A stretch of DNA of 40,323 nt, from assembly GCA_040757655.1 (NCBI GenBank), contig JBFLWV010000017.1, positions 1 through 40,323 on the forward strand. The letters are read 5' to 3'. Below, piece after piece: positions 7,280 through 15,578 of this stretch. This DNA is from 2-02-FULL-49-11 sp040757655. GTDB taxonomy: Bacteria > Patescibacteriota > Patescibacteriia > 2-02-FULL-49-11. Each line of letters opens with the position of its first letter. The first letter of the stretch is position 1. The position numbers and the translations under genes were made by a program. The notes under the pieces were generated by a model that had not been told where the DNA came from, made no database searches, and saw only the letters and a program-made list of their open reading frames with translations.

Positions 7280-8686
7280 CTATTGTTTCTGCTGACGTTT
7301 CAAAAATTGTTCACCCACACTTCTCACTGGTTCTGCACCCATGGTAATGAGAAACGCGTGGGGAGGAATCTGGGCAAGAATTTTGACTACCATGATGTCA
7401 TTTTGTCCATTCGTTACGAAGGGATGATATGCGTTCAGAGCCTTTATCAAGGCGGTGGATGACGACACTCCTCCACCTTCCTCATCGGTCATTTTCACGG
7501 GACGAAGGATCACATGGTCTGCATGAGTAAATGCCTGTGCAAGCTCATCCTGCATCAGGTCAGTGCGCTTCCTGCCATAACTTTGAAATATACACCAAAG
7601 AGGTCTCTCTGGGTACTGTTCTTTTACCCCTTTTAGCACCGTCTTGATGGTGGAGGGGAAATCTGCAGCATCATCCATCACGATAATGTCGTTTACCATT
7701 CCCACTATGCTCACATGTCGTTTTGCACCGTGATAGGAAGAGAGCACGTGACGGGCGATATCAAATGAAATCCCAAAAGAGTGGGCTACGGCGATCACTG
7801 CTAATGCATTCGTGAGTTGATATTCTCCAGGAAGCTCCATCTGGTATTCCTCGTCACGCTCGCCTTTTCTTATATGCACCACGAATGAGGTACGTCCTTG
7901 GAGAGTCTGTACGTTCAGCGCGCGGACGTCAACGCCTTCCCGTCGTCCAAACCACAGAATGCGTTTTTTCACATTCCGTAATGCTGCAGCGATATATTCA
8001 TCGTCGCCATTCGCGATTACAATGCCGCCTGACTTCACATTCTGCGCAAAGGCGTGGTAAGCATTAATAATGTTCTGCATCTCTCCAAAATAATCCAAAT
8101 GATCTGGCTCAATATTAAGAAACAGCGCACAGGAAGGTGTGAGGGAAAGAAAATGCCTTCTATTTTCATCCGCTTCTGTGATAAAGTAATCCCCCAACCC
8201 TTTCCGTACATTACGTTTCCACACATCCACATCAGTCTTCACGACAACGCTTGGATCGTATCCGGCCTTTTCGAGCAACGTGCCGATATACGCCGCGACC
8301 GTTGTTTTTCCGTGACAACCGGCGACGGCAATAGTCCTCCGAACGGTACTCATGTATCCTATGCATTCAAAGGGGCTCACCAGGGGGATTCCCCAATACT
8401 TCGCATAACGGACATCAGGATGAAGCAACGCGCGCGGCGACACCACTGCCATATCCACATTCACCGACAAGAACGGTTGTTGCGTGCTGATGTAACAAGG
8501 TATCCCCTCTTGCACGAGGCGCGTCGTGCGCTCATTGCCTCTCACTTCTGAGCCGCTTACCTTTTTCCCCCAATGGTGCAAACATTCAGCAATCGCCGCA
8601 CATAACTCATCACCGATGCCAATACAATATATATGCGACACTTTGGAGAAATCAACTTGTTTTTTATGCATACGCTTCACGTACAT
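7280..8686 (-). CDS. murC: UDP-N-acetylmuramate--L-alanine ligase
   Basis: ATP-dependent ligase that adds L-alanine to UDP-MurNAc, the first peptide step of peptidoglycan synthesis in the cytoplasm. It has a Rossmann-like N-domain (IYCIGIGDELCAAIAE), the Mur-ligase P-loop GCHGKTT at 123-129, ITEADENRRHFL and NIEPDHLDYFG in the central domain, and DDAADFPSTI in the C-terminal domain. The length of 468 is typical. MurC usually has a GIGG start; here it reads GIGDE. The start is either the ATG at 8686 or the one at 8671 (MHKKQ). Either overlaps the end of murG. It is the last gene of the mraY-ftsW-murG-murC run. Confidence 0.9.
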   Translation of the reverse strand: MYVKRMHKKQVDFSKVSHIYCIGIGDELCAAIAECLHHWGKKVSGSEVRGNERTTRLVQEGIPCYISTQQPFLSVNVDMAVVSPRALLHPDVRYAKYWGIPLVSPFECIGYMSTVRRTIAVAGCHGKTTVAAYIGTLLEKAGYDPSVVVKTDVDVWKRNVRKGLGDYFITEADENRRHFLSLTPSCALFLNIEPDHLDYFGEMQNIINAYHAFAQNVKSGGIVIANGDDEYIAAALRNVKKRILWFGRREGVDVRALNVQTLQGRTSFVVHIRKGERDEEYQMELPGEYQLTNALAVIAVAHSFGISFDIARHVLSSYHGAKRHVSIVGMVNDIIVMDDAADFPSTIKTVLKGVKEQYPERPLWCIFQSYGRKRTDLMQDELAQAFTHADHVILRPVKMTDEEGGGVSSSTALIKALNAYHPFVTNGQNDIMVVKILAQIPPHAFLITMGAEPVRSVGEQFLKRQQKQ

Positions 8687-9761
8687 TAAGATATGGGGTA
8701 CTGCGGTGTATAAGTGAAATTACTGACGAACCATCATCAACAGGAATAGTGCGAGAAAGAGAAGCTGCGAGAGTGTTGCGAGTACGTTCATCTGCTAATA
8801 ATTCCGTAATAGTGGCAATGAGGAGAGAAGGGGTGAGACTCTGTTGAGGTAAAATAAGCGCCGCGCCTGCCTTCGCAAGGAGGGCAGCATTATGCTCTTG
8901 TGGAGAATGAGGAAGAGGAACAAGGATGAGCGGGACACTCATCGCGGCCGCCTCGGCGATCGTTCCCATGCCTGCGCGACTCACAATGATGTCTGCGGCC
9001 GCGTACGCATACACAAGGTCATCGCCAAAAAAAGGCTGCGCGCAGTATCCTGGTAATCGTGGAGCTTGTTGATCAATTGGTGTTCCTGTGCTGTGGAGAA
9101 CATTCACCATAGGAAGGAGGTGATGGATTGATTCATTGATGAGGGTATTCAATATCCTTGCGCCAATGCCTCCGCCAAGGACTAGCATAGTGGGTTTTGA
9201 AACGAATGAGAATCGGCGTAGAGCATCCTTCTTCATCCTCTCCTTTTGGCGTGCCAATGCAACGATGGCGTTCCGTACGGGACACGCAATGGGAGTAAAA
9301 TGGAGAGGGAACGAAAATAACGACCCAAACTGCGAAAGGAAGGGAAGGATGAGGCGATTCGCTAAGCCCAACTGAACGTCAAGCTGCAGTCCAATGGTGG
9401 GGATGCGAAGCAGCCATGCGGCCCACACGAGCGGCACAGAAATGAAACTACCTGAGGAGACTATCGCAGCCGGCCTTTTCCGCGACAGCAAGGAGAGCGC
9501 CTGGATGAATCCGAATGTTATGAATAGCGGATCAATCATCGTTCTCCAGGAGAGATAACGACGAAACTTCCCTCCCCACAGGGGGGTGTAGGGAATCGCA
9601 CGGGCGCGGAGCACATTTCGTTCAGGTCCACGAAATGTGCCGCACCACCACACCTCATTGGTGTATCTTTTTTTGAATTTTTCTATGACACTCATCAACG
9701 GCATGACCGACCCTAGCGTACCGCCCCCTGAAAAAATAACAGGTTTTAAAGCCATACACAT
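8664..9761 (-). CDS. murG: UDP-GlcNAc:MurNAc-pentapeptide-undecaprenol GlcNAc transferase
   Basis: Transfers GlcNAc to lipid I to form lipid II at the inner face of the membrane. It is a GT-B glycosyltransferase of 365 residues. The N-terminal IFSGGGTLGSVMPLMSVIE is the family's G-loop (usually GGTGGH). The C-terminal domain has VLGGGIGARILN and the sugar-nucleotide segment IIVSRAGMGTIAEAAAMSVP, followed by PLPHSPQEHNA. The loop lacks the usual His, a mild divergence. The start is the ATG at 9761 or 9755, 3-9 bp after the ftsW stop, so the genes are coupled; the 3' end overlaps murC. Confidence 0.9.
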   Translation of the reverse strand: MCMALKPVIFSGGGTLGSVMPLMSVIEKFKKRYTNEVWWCGTFRGPERNVLRARAIPYTPLWGGKFRRYLSWRTMIDPLFITFGFIQALSLLSRKRPAAIVSSGSFISVPLVWAAWLLRIPTIGLQLDVQLGLANRLILPFLSQFGSLFSFPLHFTPIACPVRNAIVALARQKERMKKDALRRFSFVSKPTMLVLGGGIGARILNTLINESIHHLLPMVNVLHSTGTPIDQQAPRLPGYCAQPFFGDDLVYAYAAADIIVSRAGMGTIAEAAAMSVPLILVPLPHSPQEHNAALLAKAGAALILPQQSLTPSLLIATITELLADERTRNTLAASLSRTIPVDDGSSVISLIHRSTPYLNVREAYA

Positions 9762-9764
9762 GTA

Positions 9765-10880
9765 CTACGCCTTTATGACGGTGGTGCGGGATATGCTCAA
9801 GCAGACTCCGAGAGCTCCCAAGAGACTCAAAATCGCACTTCCCCCAAAACTCACCAAAGGTAAAGGGAGGCCGGTGAGGGGAATGAGCCCCATCATCGCG
9901 GCCATGTTCACAAATGATTGCACACCAATCCAGAGAATCACCCCTACGACAAATAAGCGGCTAAACTCATCTGGCGCTCTCGCGGCGATGCGAAACAAGC
10001 GATGGAGGAGGACACTGAGAACTACGATGAATCCTCCAGAAAGCATAAACCCCCCTTCTTCTCCCATCACCGCGAAGATCGAATCGCCCGCAGATTCTGG
10101 TAGATAGCTAAATTTTTGGCGTGATTTGCCCAATCCTAACCCCCACCAGCCACCAGAACCAATAGCGATCATGGATTGATGGAGGTGATACCCCACCCCG
10201 CGAGGATCCTTTTCTGGACTCAAGAACACTGCGATCCTTTCTGTGCGGTAGGGAGAGATGATGATGGCTGCAGCAAAAAGAATAGACGCGATACAAAAAA
10301 GAGAAACCAAGTGGCTTATTCTTGCGCCCGCAGCATAGTACACGCCAAGTGACATGAGAATGAGAATCGCCGCCGTTCCCGGATCTGGCTGCAGGAGCAC
10401 CAAGAGGGTCAACGCCCCTAAAAGGGTGAGAAATGGCAAGAGACCAAAGAGGGTGCTGCGGAGATGTGCCTTGCGTTTCTTGAACCACACACTGAGGTAG
10501 AGCAAAAAAGTAAGTTTGGCAATTTCCGATGGTTGCAGGGTGCTTACCCCCACATCGATCCAGCTTCTTGCGTTATGGATGCTCACCCCGATGCCTGGAA
10601 TGAACACGCATACGAGTAAAAGCATCGTGACCGCAAAGGCAGGAAATGCAATTTTTTGCCATACGGAAGGAGGGAACCTCGCACTTACGAACATCGCGAT
10701 TAACCCGATAGCGACATTAAGCAGTTGCTGTTTGGTGAAGTAGTAGGTATCACCAAAACGCTCAAAACCTAGTACATTAGATGCAGAGGTGAGCATCACA
10801 AGGCCGAAGGAGGTCAATAGAAGGACTAAACCGAGAAGCTTATAATCAATCGAATGAGCTGTAGAAATTCCTGAACGCAT
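9765..10880 (-). CDS. ftsW: SEDS glycosyltransferase FtsW
   Basis: Polytopic membrane protein (about ten segments) that polymerises lipid II during cell division. SEDS motifs are clear: LQPSEIAKL, VLLQPDPGTAAILI, YLPESAGDSIFAVMGEEGG and the C-terminal GLPLPLVSFGGSAI. I start it at the ATG at 10880, where AAAGG lies 7 nt upstream; 370 residues is normal. The frame extends upstream to 10949, but those residues are translation of a heptanucleotide repeat. It is ftsW rather than rodA by its neighbours mraY and murG, which is the usual dcw context, but that distinction is an inference. Confidence 0.88.
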   Translation of the reverse strand: MRSGISTAHSIDYKLLGLVLLLTSFGLVMLTSASNVLGFERFGDTYYFTKQQLLNVAIGLIAMFVSARFPPSVWQKIAFPAFAVTMLLLVCVFIPGIGVSIHNARSWIDVGVSTLQPSEIAKLTFLLYLSVWFKKRKAHLRSTLFGLLPFLTLLGALTLLVLLQPDPGTAAILILMSLGVYYAAGARISHLVSLFCIASILFAAAIIISPYRTERIAVFLSPEKDPRGVGYHLHQSMIAIGSGGWWGLGLGKSRQKFSYLPESAGDSIFAVMGEEGGFMLSGGFIVVLSVLLHRLFRIAARAPDEFSRLFVVGVILWIGVQSFVNMAAMMGLIPLTGLPLPLVSFGGSAILSLLGALGVCLSISRTTVIKA

Positions 10881-10889
10881 AATAACCTT

Positions 10890-10993
10890 TTCTAAATCCC
10901 AAATCCCAATGTCCAATATCCAATAAAATCCCAATACTTCAATGACCAATTTTAGGATTTTGGATTTGGAACTTTATTGGAAATTGGGATTTC
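10890..10993. repeat. inverted heptanucleotide array between mraY and ftsW
   Basis: The whole spacer is built of 7-nt units. The left arm reads AAATCCC, AAATCCC, AATGTCC, AATATCC and so on; the right arm carries the complementary type (GGATTTT, GGATTTG, then ATTGGAA, ATTGGGA). The arms face each other and can fold into a long imperfect hairpin. No promoter or gene is seen in it. Confidence 0.75.
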
Positions 10994-12112
10994 TCAATGA
11001 AGTGCTATCCATAATCCCACCATTACCATAATCGCGTTAATAACCCACGCGCGCATAACAATTTTTTCTTCGCTCCAACCGCGCGCTTCAAAATGATGGT
11101 GGAGGGGCGAGAGGGCGAAAATCCTTCGGTTTAAAATCCTTCTGCCGAACGATTGGATGATGACGCTGAATAAATCTAAGAAAAAGACAAAACCGAATAA
11201 AGGAAGCACGAGTATTCTGTTTTGCGCAATAGCCATAACCGCCAGCAACGCCCCTAACCCTAATGAGCCGACATCACCCATCTGAAATCGCGCAGGTTTA
11301 ATATTAAAGTACGTGTACGTAAGTAAACTTCCAATAGCCATGGCGTTCAAGATCGCAAAAAAAATATTTCCCTGAATCCAGGCAAGGATCAGCAGGCCCC
11401 CAAATGCCGTTATCAACGTACCGCCAGCCAGTCCGTCCAAACCATCCGCCACATTGACTGCGTTTGCCGTCGCCATGACGGTAAGAATGATAAAAGGAAC
11501 GAGTAAAATCCCTAATGCCAACTCTCCATTCCACGGAATCCATATTGCCCGCCATTCTGGGCCGAGTTTCACGTAAATCCACCACGCGGTCATCGCACCG
11601 GCGAGAAATTGGAATAAAATTTTCTCGTGTGCCTGGATGCCCTTGCCGGGGTACGATCCTAAATGAAAGAAAAAACGCTTATACGCCACCCAAGGAAGGC
11701 TCACAAGGTAATAAAGACGCATCCACCAATACCGGTGGACACGAGTCAGCTTCACCACGCGCTCAAACGAACGCATCGACCGGCGGCTGCCAAAAATATT
11801 GAGCACGTCGTCAATGCCGCCCAACGCGCTGGAGAGCAACATCACGCCGATTGGCACCCAGGTAAATCGCTGATTCCAATTAAACGCGATGCTCAACACT
11901 GCTACGGTTACAATCACGAGCAGGCCGCCCATGATAGGCGTCCCACGTTTTGTCTCGCGACCGGGCAGGGGTAAGGCAAACACGTGATCACTGGTGCGCA
12001 GAATTTTCCAGCGGTACAATGCCGTCGTGAGCAGCGGCGCCCAGGCGAATGTAAAAACGCAGGCGAGGATAAGAAAACCAAGACTGGTAATGATAATTGA
12101 CAAATTCAACAT
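10994..12112 (-). CDS. mraY: phospho-MurNAc-pentapeptide transferase
   Basis: Integral membrane enzyme that loads UDP-MurNAc-pentapeptide on undecaprenyl phosphate to give lipid I. Signatures are the aspartate pair in GGIDDVLN (the common following Lys is Asn here), NAVNVADGLDGLAGG, the catalytic QMGDVGSLGLGA and the histidine loop LSPLHHHFE. About 372 residues, normal or slightly long; the extra length is a basic, aromatic stretch after the DD motif. The ATG at 12112 is preferred over a TTG at 12121. First gene of the minus-strand mraY-ftsW-murG-murC group, separated from ftsW by a repeat-filled spacer. Confidence 0.93.
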   Translation of the reverse strand: MLNLSIIITSLGFLILACVFTFAWAPLLTTALYRWKILRTSDHVFALPLPGRETKRGTPIMGGLLVIVTVAVLSIAFNWNQRFTWVPIGVMLLSSALGGIDDVLNIFGSRRSMRSFERVVKLTRVHRYWWMRLYYLVSLPWVAYKRFFFHLGSYPGKGIQAHEKILFQFLAGAMTAWWIYVKLGPEWRAIWIPWNGELALGILLVPFIILTVMATANAVNVADGLDGLAGGTLITAFGGLLILAWIQGNIFFAILNAMAIGSLLTYTYFNIKPARFQMGDVGSLGLGALLAVMAIAQNRILVLPLFGFVFFLDLFSVIIQSFGRRILNRRIFALSPLHHHFEARGWSEEKIVMRAWVINAIMVMVGLWIALH

Positions 12113-12117
12113 GACAT

Positions 12118-12330
12118 TCAAAAACTCAAAACTTAGAACTTAAATCTCAAAGCCATATCTCAAATCTTAAAACTGACCGCCACAGGGTCATTCCGAGCTC
12201 TGTCGAGGAATCTCCAACGAATGTTGGCTCACATACGTGAGAGATTTTTCCCCTCGCCAAGACGGAGTCAGAATGACGTGTGGATATTGGGTTTTGAGTT
12301 GTGGTTTTGAGTTTTGATATTTGAGTTACA
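12118..12330. repeat. inverted heptanucleotide arms flanking a palindromic element
   Basis: The spacer upstream of mraY is nested. An outer left arm of 7-nt units (TCAAAAC, TTAGAAC, TTAAATC, TCAAATC, TTAAAAC) lies at about 12120-12176. A matching inverted right arm (TTTTGAG, TTTTGAT, ATTTGAG) lies at about 12287-12328. Between them is a 91-bp element with inverted ends GTCATTC (12187-12193) and GAATGAC (12271-12277). The right arm contributes the last codons of the NlpC/P60-like gene. No promoter for mraY was recognised. Confidence 0.7.
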
Positions 12331-13078
12331 TAAGCACTTTAAGTCTAAAAATCCCATTCCTTTCTCTCTCCTCCCTCCACCCTTCCTGTGTCGGCTGCCT
12401 TCTCTGCCAAATGAATTGCCATTCCTGATCGGCAAGATCGGCAGTAGGATTCGTTATAACTATCTTCTCCCGCCTGAATCCAGAGTCCAGATCGAAAAAT
12501 CGGCCAGTGGAATGAACAAATGTAAACGCTGTCAAAATATTAGCATCATTCCTTTCTGTTTTCTCAACTAATAAAACATGTTTGCCGCCGCGCGTGCGGA
12601 TAAGATCGCCCGGGGCAATATCAGCTAATGAGACGGCGGCACTCTGTGTCGGCGCAGTTAAGATGGATACGTCAATATTACTAAACGGTCGGAAGCGTAA
12701 TAATAATTTTCGCTTCAATGAATTGACGCCGCGCGCCAACACGTTTCCCAACGACTTGCCAGTTTTCTCACGTACACATGGATCTAAAGCATGTGCAACT
12801 AAACCAGAGCAGTCAATGCCGATATTCTCTTTTATCATAAACTTCCTCATCTCCTCTGCGGTCAACCGCCCAAAATCCAATCGCAATTGCAACGCCCGCA
12901 TCCTCACTTCTTCAATTATTTCTTCCGGCGAACCCTTGCCGGAATCTACTGCCGCTGCTGCCCGCTGCCGTTTGCCAGAGTTATAATAAGGACATACCAC
13001 ATATCGCCCTTGGCCGAAATCGAGAGCTTCATAAGCGCGGATTATCTTCTGACAGCATGTGGGCAAAGTGGAAATCAT
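12326..13078 (-). CDS. NlpC/P60-like cysteine hydrolase, cytoplasmic
   Basis: A 250-residue protein with the papain-like NlpC/P60 marks: the catalytic cysteine C90 in GIDCSGLVAHAL, a PGDLIRTRG turn and the catalytic histidine H167 in GGKHVLLVEK. There is no signal peptide or membrane segment, so it probably acts in the cytoplasm, unlike most wall hydrolases of this family. The substrate is unknown; an amide or isopeptide made by the neighbouring ATP-grasp enzyme is one possibility. I start it at the ATG at 13078 (MISTLPT), because the ten extra upstream residues are translated repeat. It lies downstream of the ATP-grasp gene on the same strand across a 140-bp repeat array. Confidence 0.7.
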   Translation of the reverse strand: MISTLPTCCQKIIRAYEALDFGQGRYVVCPYYNSGKRQRAAAAVDSGKGSPEEIIEEVRMRALQLRLDFGRLTAEEMRKFMIKENIGIDCSGLVAHALDPCVREKTGKSLGNVLARGVNSLKRKLLLRFRPFSNIDVSILTAPTQSAAVSLADIAPGDLIRTRGGKHVLLVEKTERNDANILTAFTFVHSTGRFFDLDSGFRREKIVITNPTADLADQEWQFIWQRRQPTQEGWREERERNGIFRLKVLM

Positions 13079-13079
13079 A

Positions 13080-13200
13080 ATTTTCAATTTCCAATTCTCA
13101 ATTTTCAATTAATGAATCAATGCTTCAATTTTCAAACGTTTGAAAATAGTCATTGGAAATTATTTGGAAATTGGAAATTGAACATTGAAAATTTGGTACC
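13080..13200. repeat. inverted heptanucleotide array, ATP-grasp to NlpC/P60 spacer
   Basis: Left arm units TTTTCAA, TTTCCAA, TTCTCAA, TTTTCAA face right arm units ATTGGAA, ATTGGAA, ATTGAAC, ATTGAAA around the centre TTTTCAAACGTTTGAAAA, itself a perfect 18-bp palindrome (about 13131-13148). The whole can fold as a long hairpin and might slow or end transcription between the two genes. Confidence 0.8.
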
Positions 13201-13219
13201 TAACTTAGAGAGAAGACTA

Positions 13220-14608
13220 CTACCTAAGATTAGACCTAATCTTCGTCACAACATCTGATATATTCCCATGGAACGTGTCCACTATACCCTGTTTTGATTG
13301 AATTCTCAAGAGCTCACCACCGGGCGGCACGAATGTGTCCTTCCCTTCCGAAAACGCCAATACTTCCTCTTGCTCCGTTTCTAGAATACTCGTTGCCGAC
13401 GCGACAAAATGTAAACCAGAACCAGTCAAAATATACCTACCTGGTTGGATTTCTTGTTTCAACCTGACGGGAGACATTTCTGTATTGCGAAAAAAAACTT
13501 GAGAACCATTCAATTGTCCCGAAGGGACTCCATAGTTTTGAGTTTTGCCTGCCCCGTAGGGTCCGACGTCATGTCGGACTCCTACGGGGAGTTTTGACCC
13601 CGTACCAAAAGCTTCGCTTCGGTACGGGGCATGGTTTTGAACTAACGCTACGACATGCCAATCCATTATCGTAACATCATCTCCTCTCGCTCGCTGCAAC
13701 TGTGCTTCCAGACTTGCAGATGCTGGCTGACGAGCATTGATCTCAATGAGGTAGGCGGTATGGCTTGAGTTTCCGTCTGGTATAATAACGTCAATACCAA
13801 ATAAACCCTTCCATCCTTCCTGCATCATATATTCACCAATCTTGATAGCAATATTTTTCACTTTTTCATGCACATCTTCACTGACACTGCTCCAATCATT
13901 CCCCACGGTTGCACATGGATTGTTCGTAAGCGCTGAAATGCCAGTCATTTGTTCACTCGCCCGCCCCCACAGCACGCGCGTGCCTGCGATGCACGCATTC
14001 ATCGTAAAACTCTTCCCTTGGATATACTCCGAGACTTTTACCATTCGTTTTGAAAATTTGTTAACTTCATTCTTCCATTCGTGTGCGCCAAAAATGCGTT
14101 TTGTTCCGGATCCTGTATGACCAATATTATACTGGAGTACAAATCCATTTCCAAACTCACGTTGTAAATGATTATATTCAAATTGACCAACGGTACCAAC
14201 CGCGCTTTTTGGCGTGAGGGGTTCCAGAGAGTTATTTTTTTCTTCCCGTAGCCATGCATATTGAGTGATCTTGTTCTCGATTTTTTCTGCGAGATGTGCA
14301 GATGGATTTAACAATCGCCAACCCAATATTTCGCACTCTTGCTCAATCTGACGAGAATTTTTAAAGACAATGATATCTGATTGAGCATCTTTCGCGATGT
14401 GCTCAATACGTTCTTGCACTCCTTTGTTCCGCATCAAATCAAGAGTGGATAACGTTCCCTCTCCATTGACTACGAGAACGGAGGAAGTATATTTCTTCTG
14501 CAACGCTACTGCCAGCGGACTTGAATTTGTTATGACAAAGAGATCCTCCCTCGCTCCCAAGAGGCCTGCGGCGCGCTCTATATCTCGAGTTATGTAAAAT
14601 AGTGCCAT
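13220..14608 (-). CDS. ATP-grasp ligase with in-frame palindromic insertion
   Basis: A 462-residue ATP-grasp enzyme, a class that joins a carboxylate to an amine via an acyl phosphate. The N-terminal pre-ATP-grasp domain spans about 1-110. The grasp fold spans about 111-310, with VSEYIQGKSFTMNACI at 192-207, WKGLFGIDVII and the metal- and ATP-binding LIEINARQPAS at 287-297 (family E-x-N-x-R). The C-terminal third is unfamiliar. Residues about 328-358 are encoded by palindromic repeat DNA and are probably a surface loop. The start at 14608 follows the PLP-enzyme stop by one base, with GGAAG 7-8 nt upstream, so the two are coupled. The substrate is unknown; a nearby LysW-like protein makes a LysX-like role possible but unproven. 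Confidence 0.75.
   Translation of the reverse strand: MALFYITRDIERAAGLLGAREDLFVITNSSPLAVALQKKYTSSVLVVNGEGTLSTLDLMRNKGVQERIEHIAKDAQSDIIVFKNSRQIEQECEILGWRLLNPSAHLAEKIENKITQYAWLREEKNNSLEPLTPKSAVGTVGQFEYNHLQREFGNGFVLQYNIGHTGSGTKRIFGAHEWKNEVNKFSKRMVKVSEYIQGKSFTMNACIAGTRVLWGRASEQMTGISALTNNPCATVGNDWSSVSEDVHEKVKNIAIKIGEYMMQEGWKGLFGIDVIIPDGNSSHTAYLIEINARQPASASLEAQLQRARGDDVTIMDWHVVALVQNHAPYRSEAFGTGSKLPVGVRHDVGPYGAGKTQNYGVPSGQLNGSQVFFRNTEMSPVRLKQEIQPGRYILTGSGLHFVASATSILETEQEEVLAFSEGKDTFVPPGGELLRIQSKQGIVDTFHGNISDVVTKIRSNLR
13516..13629. repeat. palindromic insertion inside the ATP-grasp gene
   Basis: Three hairpins follow each other in coding sequence: GTCCC/GGGAC (13516-13528), a 38-nt near-perfect palindrome with arms starting CCCCGTAGG (13552-13589) and a 32-nt palindrome with arms starting CCCCGTACC (13598-13629). 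All are read through in frame. The base composition and symmetry are unlike the surrounding coding sequence. Confidence 0.85.
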
Positions 14609-14609
14609 A

Positions 14610-15536
14610 CTACTTCCCGGTAAATATGAGTACCACAGGTTCCGCGATATGCCATCCTTTCCTTAACGCCTTCCGTAAGCCCGCCAGCGCCATTGCGTCT
14701 TCAGCCGATACCTCCTTCATTCCCGTCGATCGTTCAATCTGCAATCTGCAATCTGCAATTTCACTATCCCCCACTACCCACCCCCACCCTCCACTCTCCT
14801 TGATTGCCTGTACCACGTGTGCTTTACGATGCGCCACACGATCCACAATGGCAGATGCGAGAGATGTTTTCGTAGGCTCAAAATCGTGGTCAAACTCACC
14901 GGCAAGGGGATGGACTTTTGTAGTTTGTACGATATGCAATTTTGGATTGTGGATCCCGCGACTTGGCTCGAGACAAGCTTTGGATTTTGGATTTTCTTGA
15001 AATCCCTGCCATACACCTATCAGTAATGTCCCAGATGAAACTGCGCAAAAAATATAGCCAGCTGTTCCTTGCAGTTGTTCCTGTAGTTCACGTGACAATG
15101 TCCGATAACCCCCCAAGAAATCATCATCTGTTGAAGCACGCAATAACCGGATATGGCGCGTTTTGCTGTAACGTAGCGCGTCCCCTCTTGCCTTTATTGA
15201 CCACTGCACGGTGGTATTATCAGTCTTAAAACCTTCCAATCGCTTTTTTTTATCAAAAGGTAGATGGGGAGGAAAAAATATAGTAAGCCTTATTTCAGGA
15301 TGGTATCGTGCGTAATATGCAGCAGAAATGCCAAAATTACCAGAAGAACTTAAACAAAATTCTCTTTCACCTGTACCAATGACTGTATCGAGATAGGTGA
15401 ATAATGCCCTGTCCTTATGCGATCCAGAGGGATTGAGATCCTCTCTTTTAATGAATACATCTGAACAAAGCTCCTCGAGGGGAGAAATTTTAATGAGCGG
15501 TGTCGGATAGTATATGTGTTGCATGGTCAGAGGCAT
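14610..15536 (-). CDS. PLP-dependent fold-type II enzyme (threonine synthase/cysteine synthase-like)
   Basis: A 308-residue enzyme of the tryptophan-synthase-beta fold. PLP lysine K41 lies in KREDLNPSGSHKDRA (SGSHKDR is the threonine-synthase-type motif), SSSGNFGISAAYY at 63-75 holds the substrate carboxylate, and AVSSGTLLIG at 165-174 replaces the usual glycine-rich phosphate loop. It lacks the long N-terminal domain of true threonine synthases. Two segments look like translated repeats: about 181-200 (ENPKSKACLEPSRG...) and 260-267 (IADCRLQI). Starts at 15536 or 15524 are possible. It is coupled to the ATP-grasp gene and divergent from the LysW-like gene over 42 bp. The reaction could be a beta-replacement or elimination on an amino acid; the substrate is unknown. 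Confidence 0.75.
   Translation of the reverse strand: MPLTMQHIYYPTPLIKISPLEELCSDVFIKREDLNPSGSHKDRALFTYLDTVIGTGEREFCLSSSGNFGISAAYYARYHPEIRLTIFFPPHLPFDKKKRLEGFKTDNTTVQWSIKARGDALRYSKTRHIRLLRASTDDDFLGGYRTLSRELQEQLQGTAGYIFCAVSSGTLLIGVWQGFQENPKSKACLEPSRGIHNPKLHIVQTTKVHPLAGEFDHDFEPTKTSLASAIVDRVAHRKAHVVQAIKESGGWGWVVGDSEIADCRLQIERSTGMKEVSAEDAMALAGLRKALRKGWHIAEPVVLIFTGK
14738..14764. repeat. AATCTGC tandem heptanucleotide in the PLP-enzyme gene
   Basis: Three to four copies of the unit AATCTGC (GCAGATT on the coding strand) lie in coding sequence and are translated as IADCRLQI. The period is not a multiple of three, so gain or loss of one unit would shift the frame. Confidence 0.75.
14938..15000. repeat. 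heptad-type insertion in the PLP-enzyme gene
   Basis: Inverted short units (TTTTGGATTGTGGAT at one end, TTTGGATTTTGGATTTTC at the other) flank a core with restriction-site-like palindromes. It is translated in frame as about 20 residues between two conserved stretches of the enzyme, so it looks like an insertion tolerated in a loop. Confidence 0.6.
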
Positions 15537-15578
15537 CTGCAGTATACTGGATAGGTATTAAATATTGATAATTTTCCT
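15537..15578. promoter_or_regulatory. 42-bp divergent spacer, putative overlapping promoters
   Basis: It separates the minus-strand PLP-enzyme gene from the plus-strand LysW-like gene. A TATACT (-10-like) on the minus strand at 15541-15546 and a GATAAT on the plus strand at about 15567-15572 lie within 10 bp of the respective start codons. If used, both transcripts would be nearly leaderless. No clear -35 boxes or Shine-Dalgarno sites are seen. Tentative. Confidence 0.35.

Noticed and set aside
10108..10488. Minus-strand 126-residue frame inside ftsW
   Set aside because: It is a shadow frame of a well-supported SEDS gene, with no family resemblance of its own.
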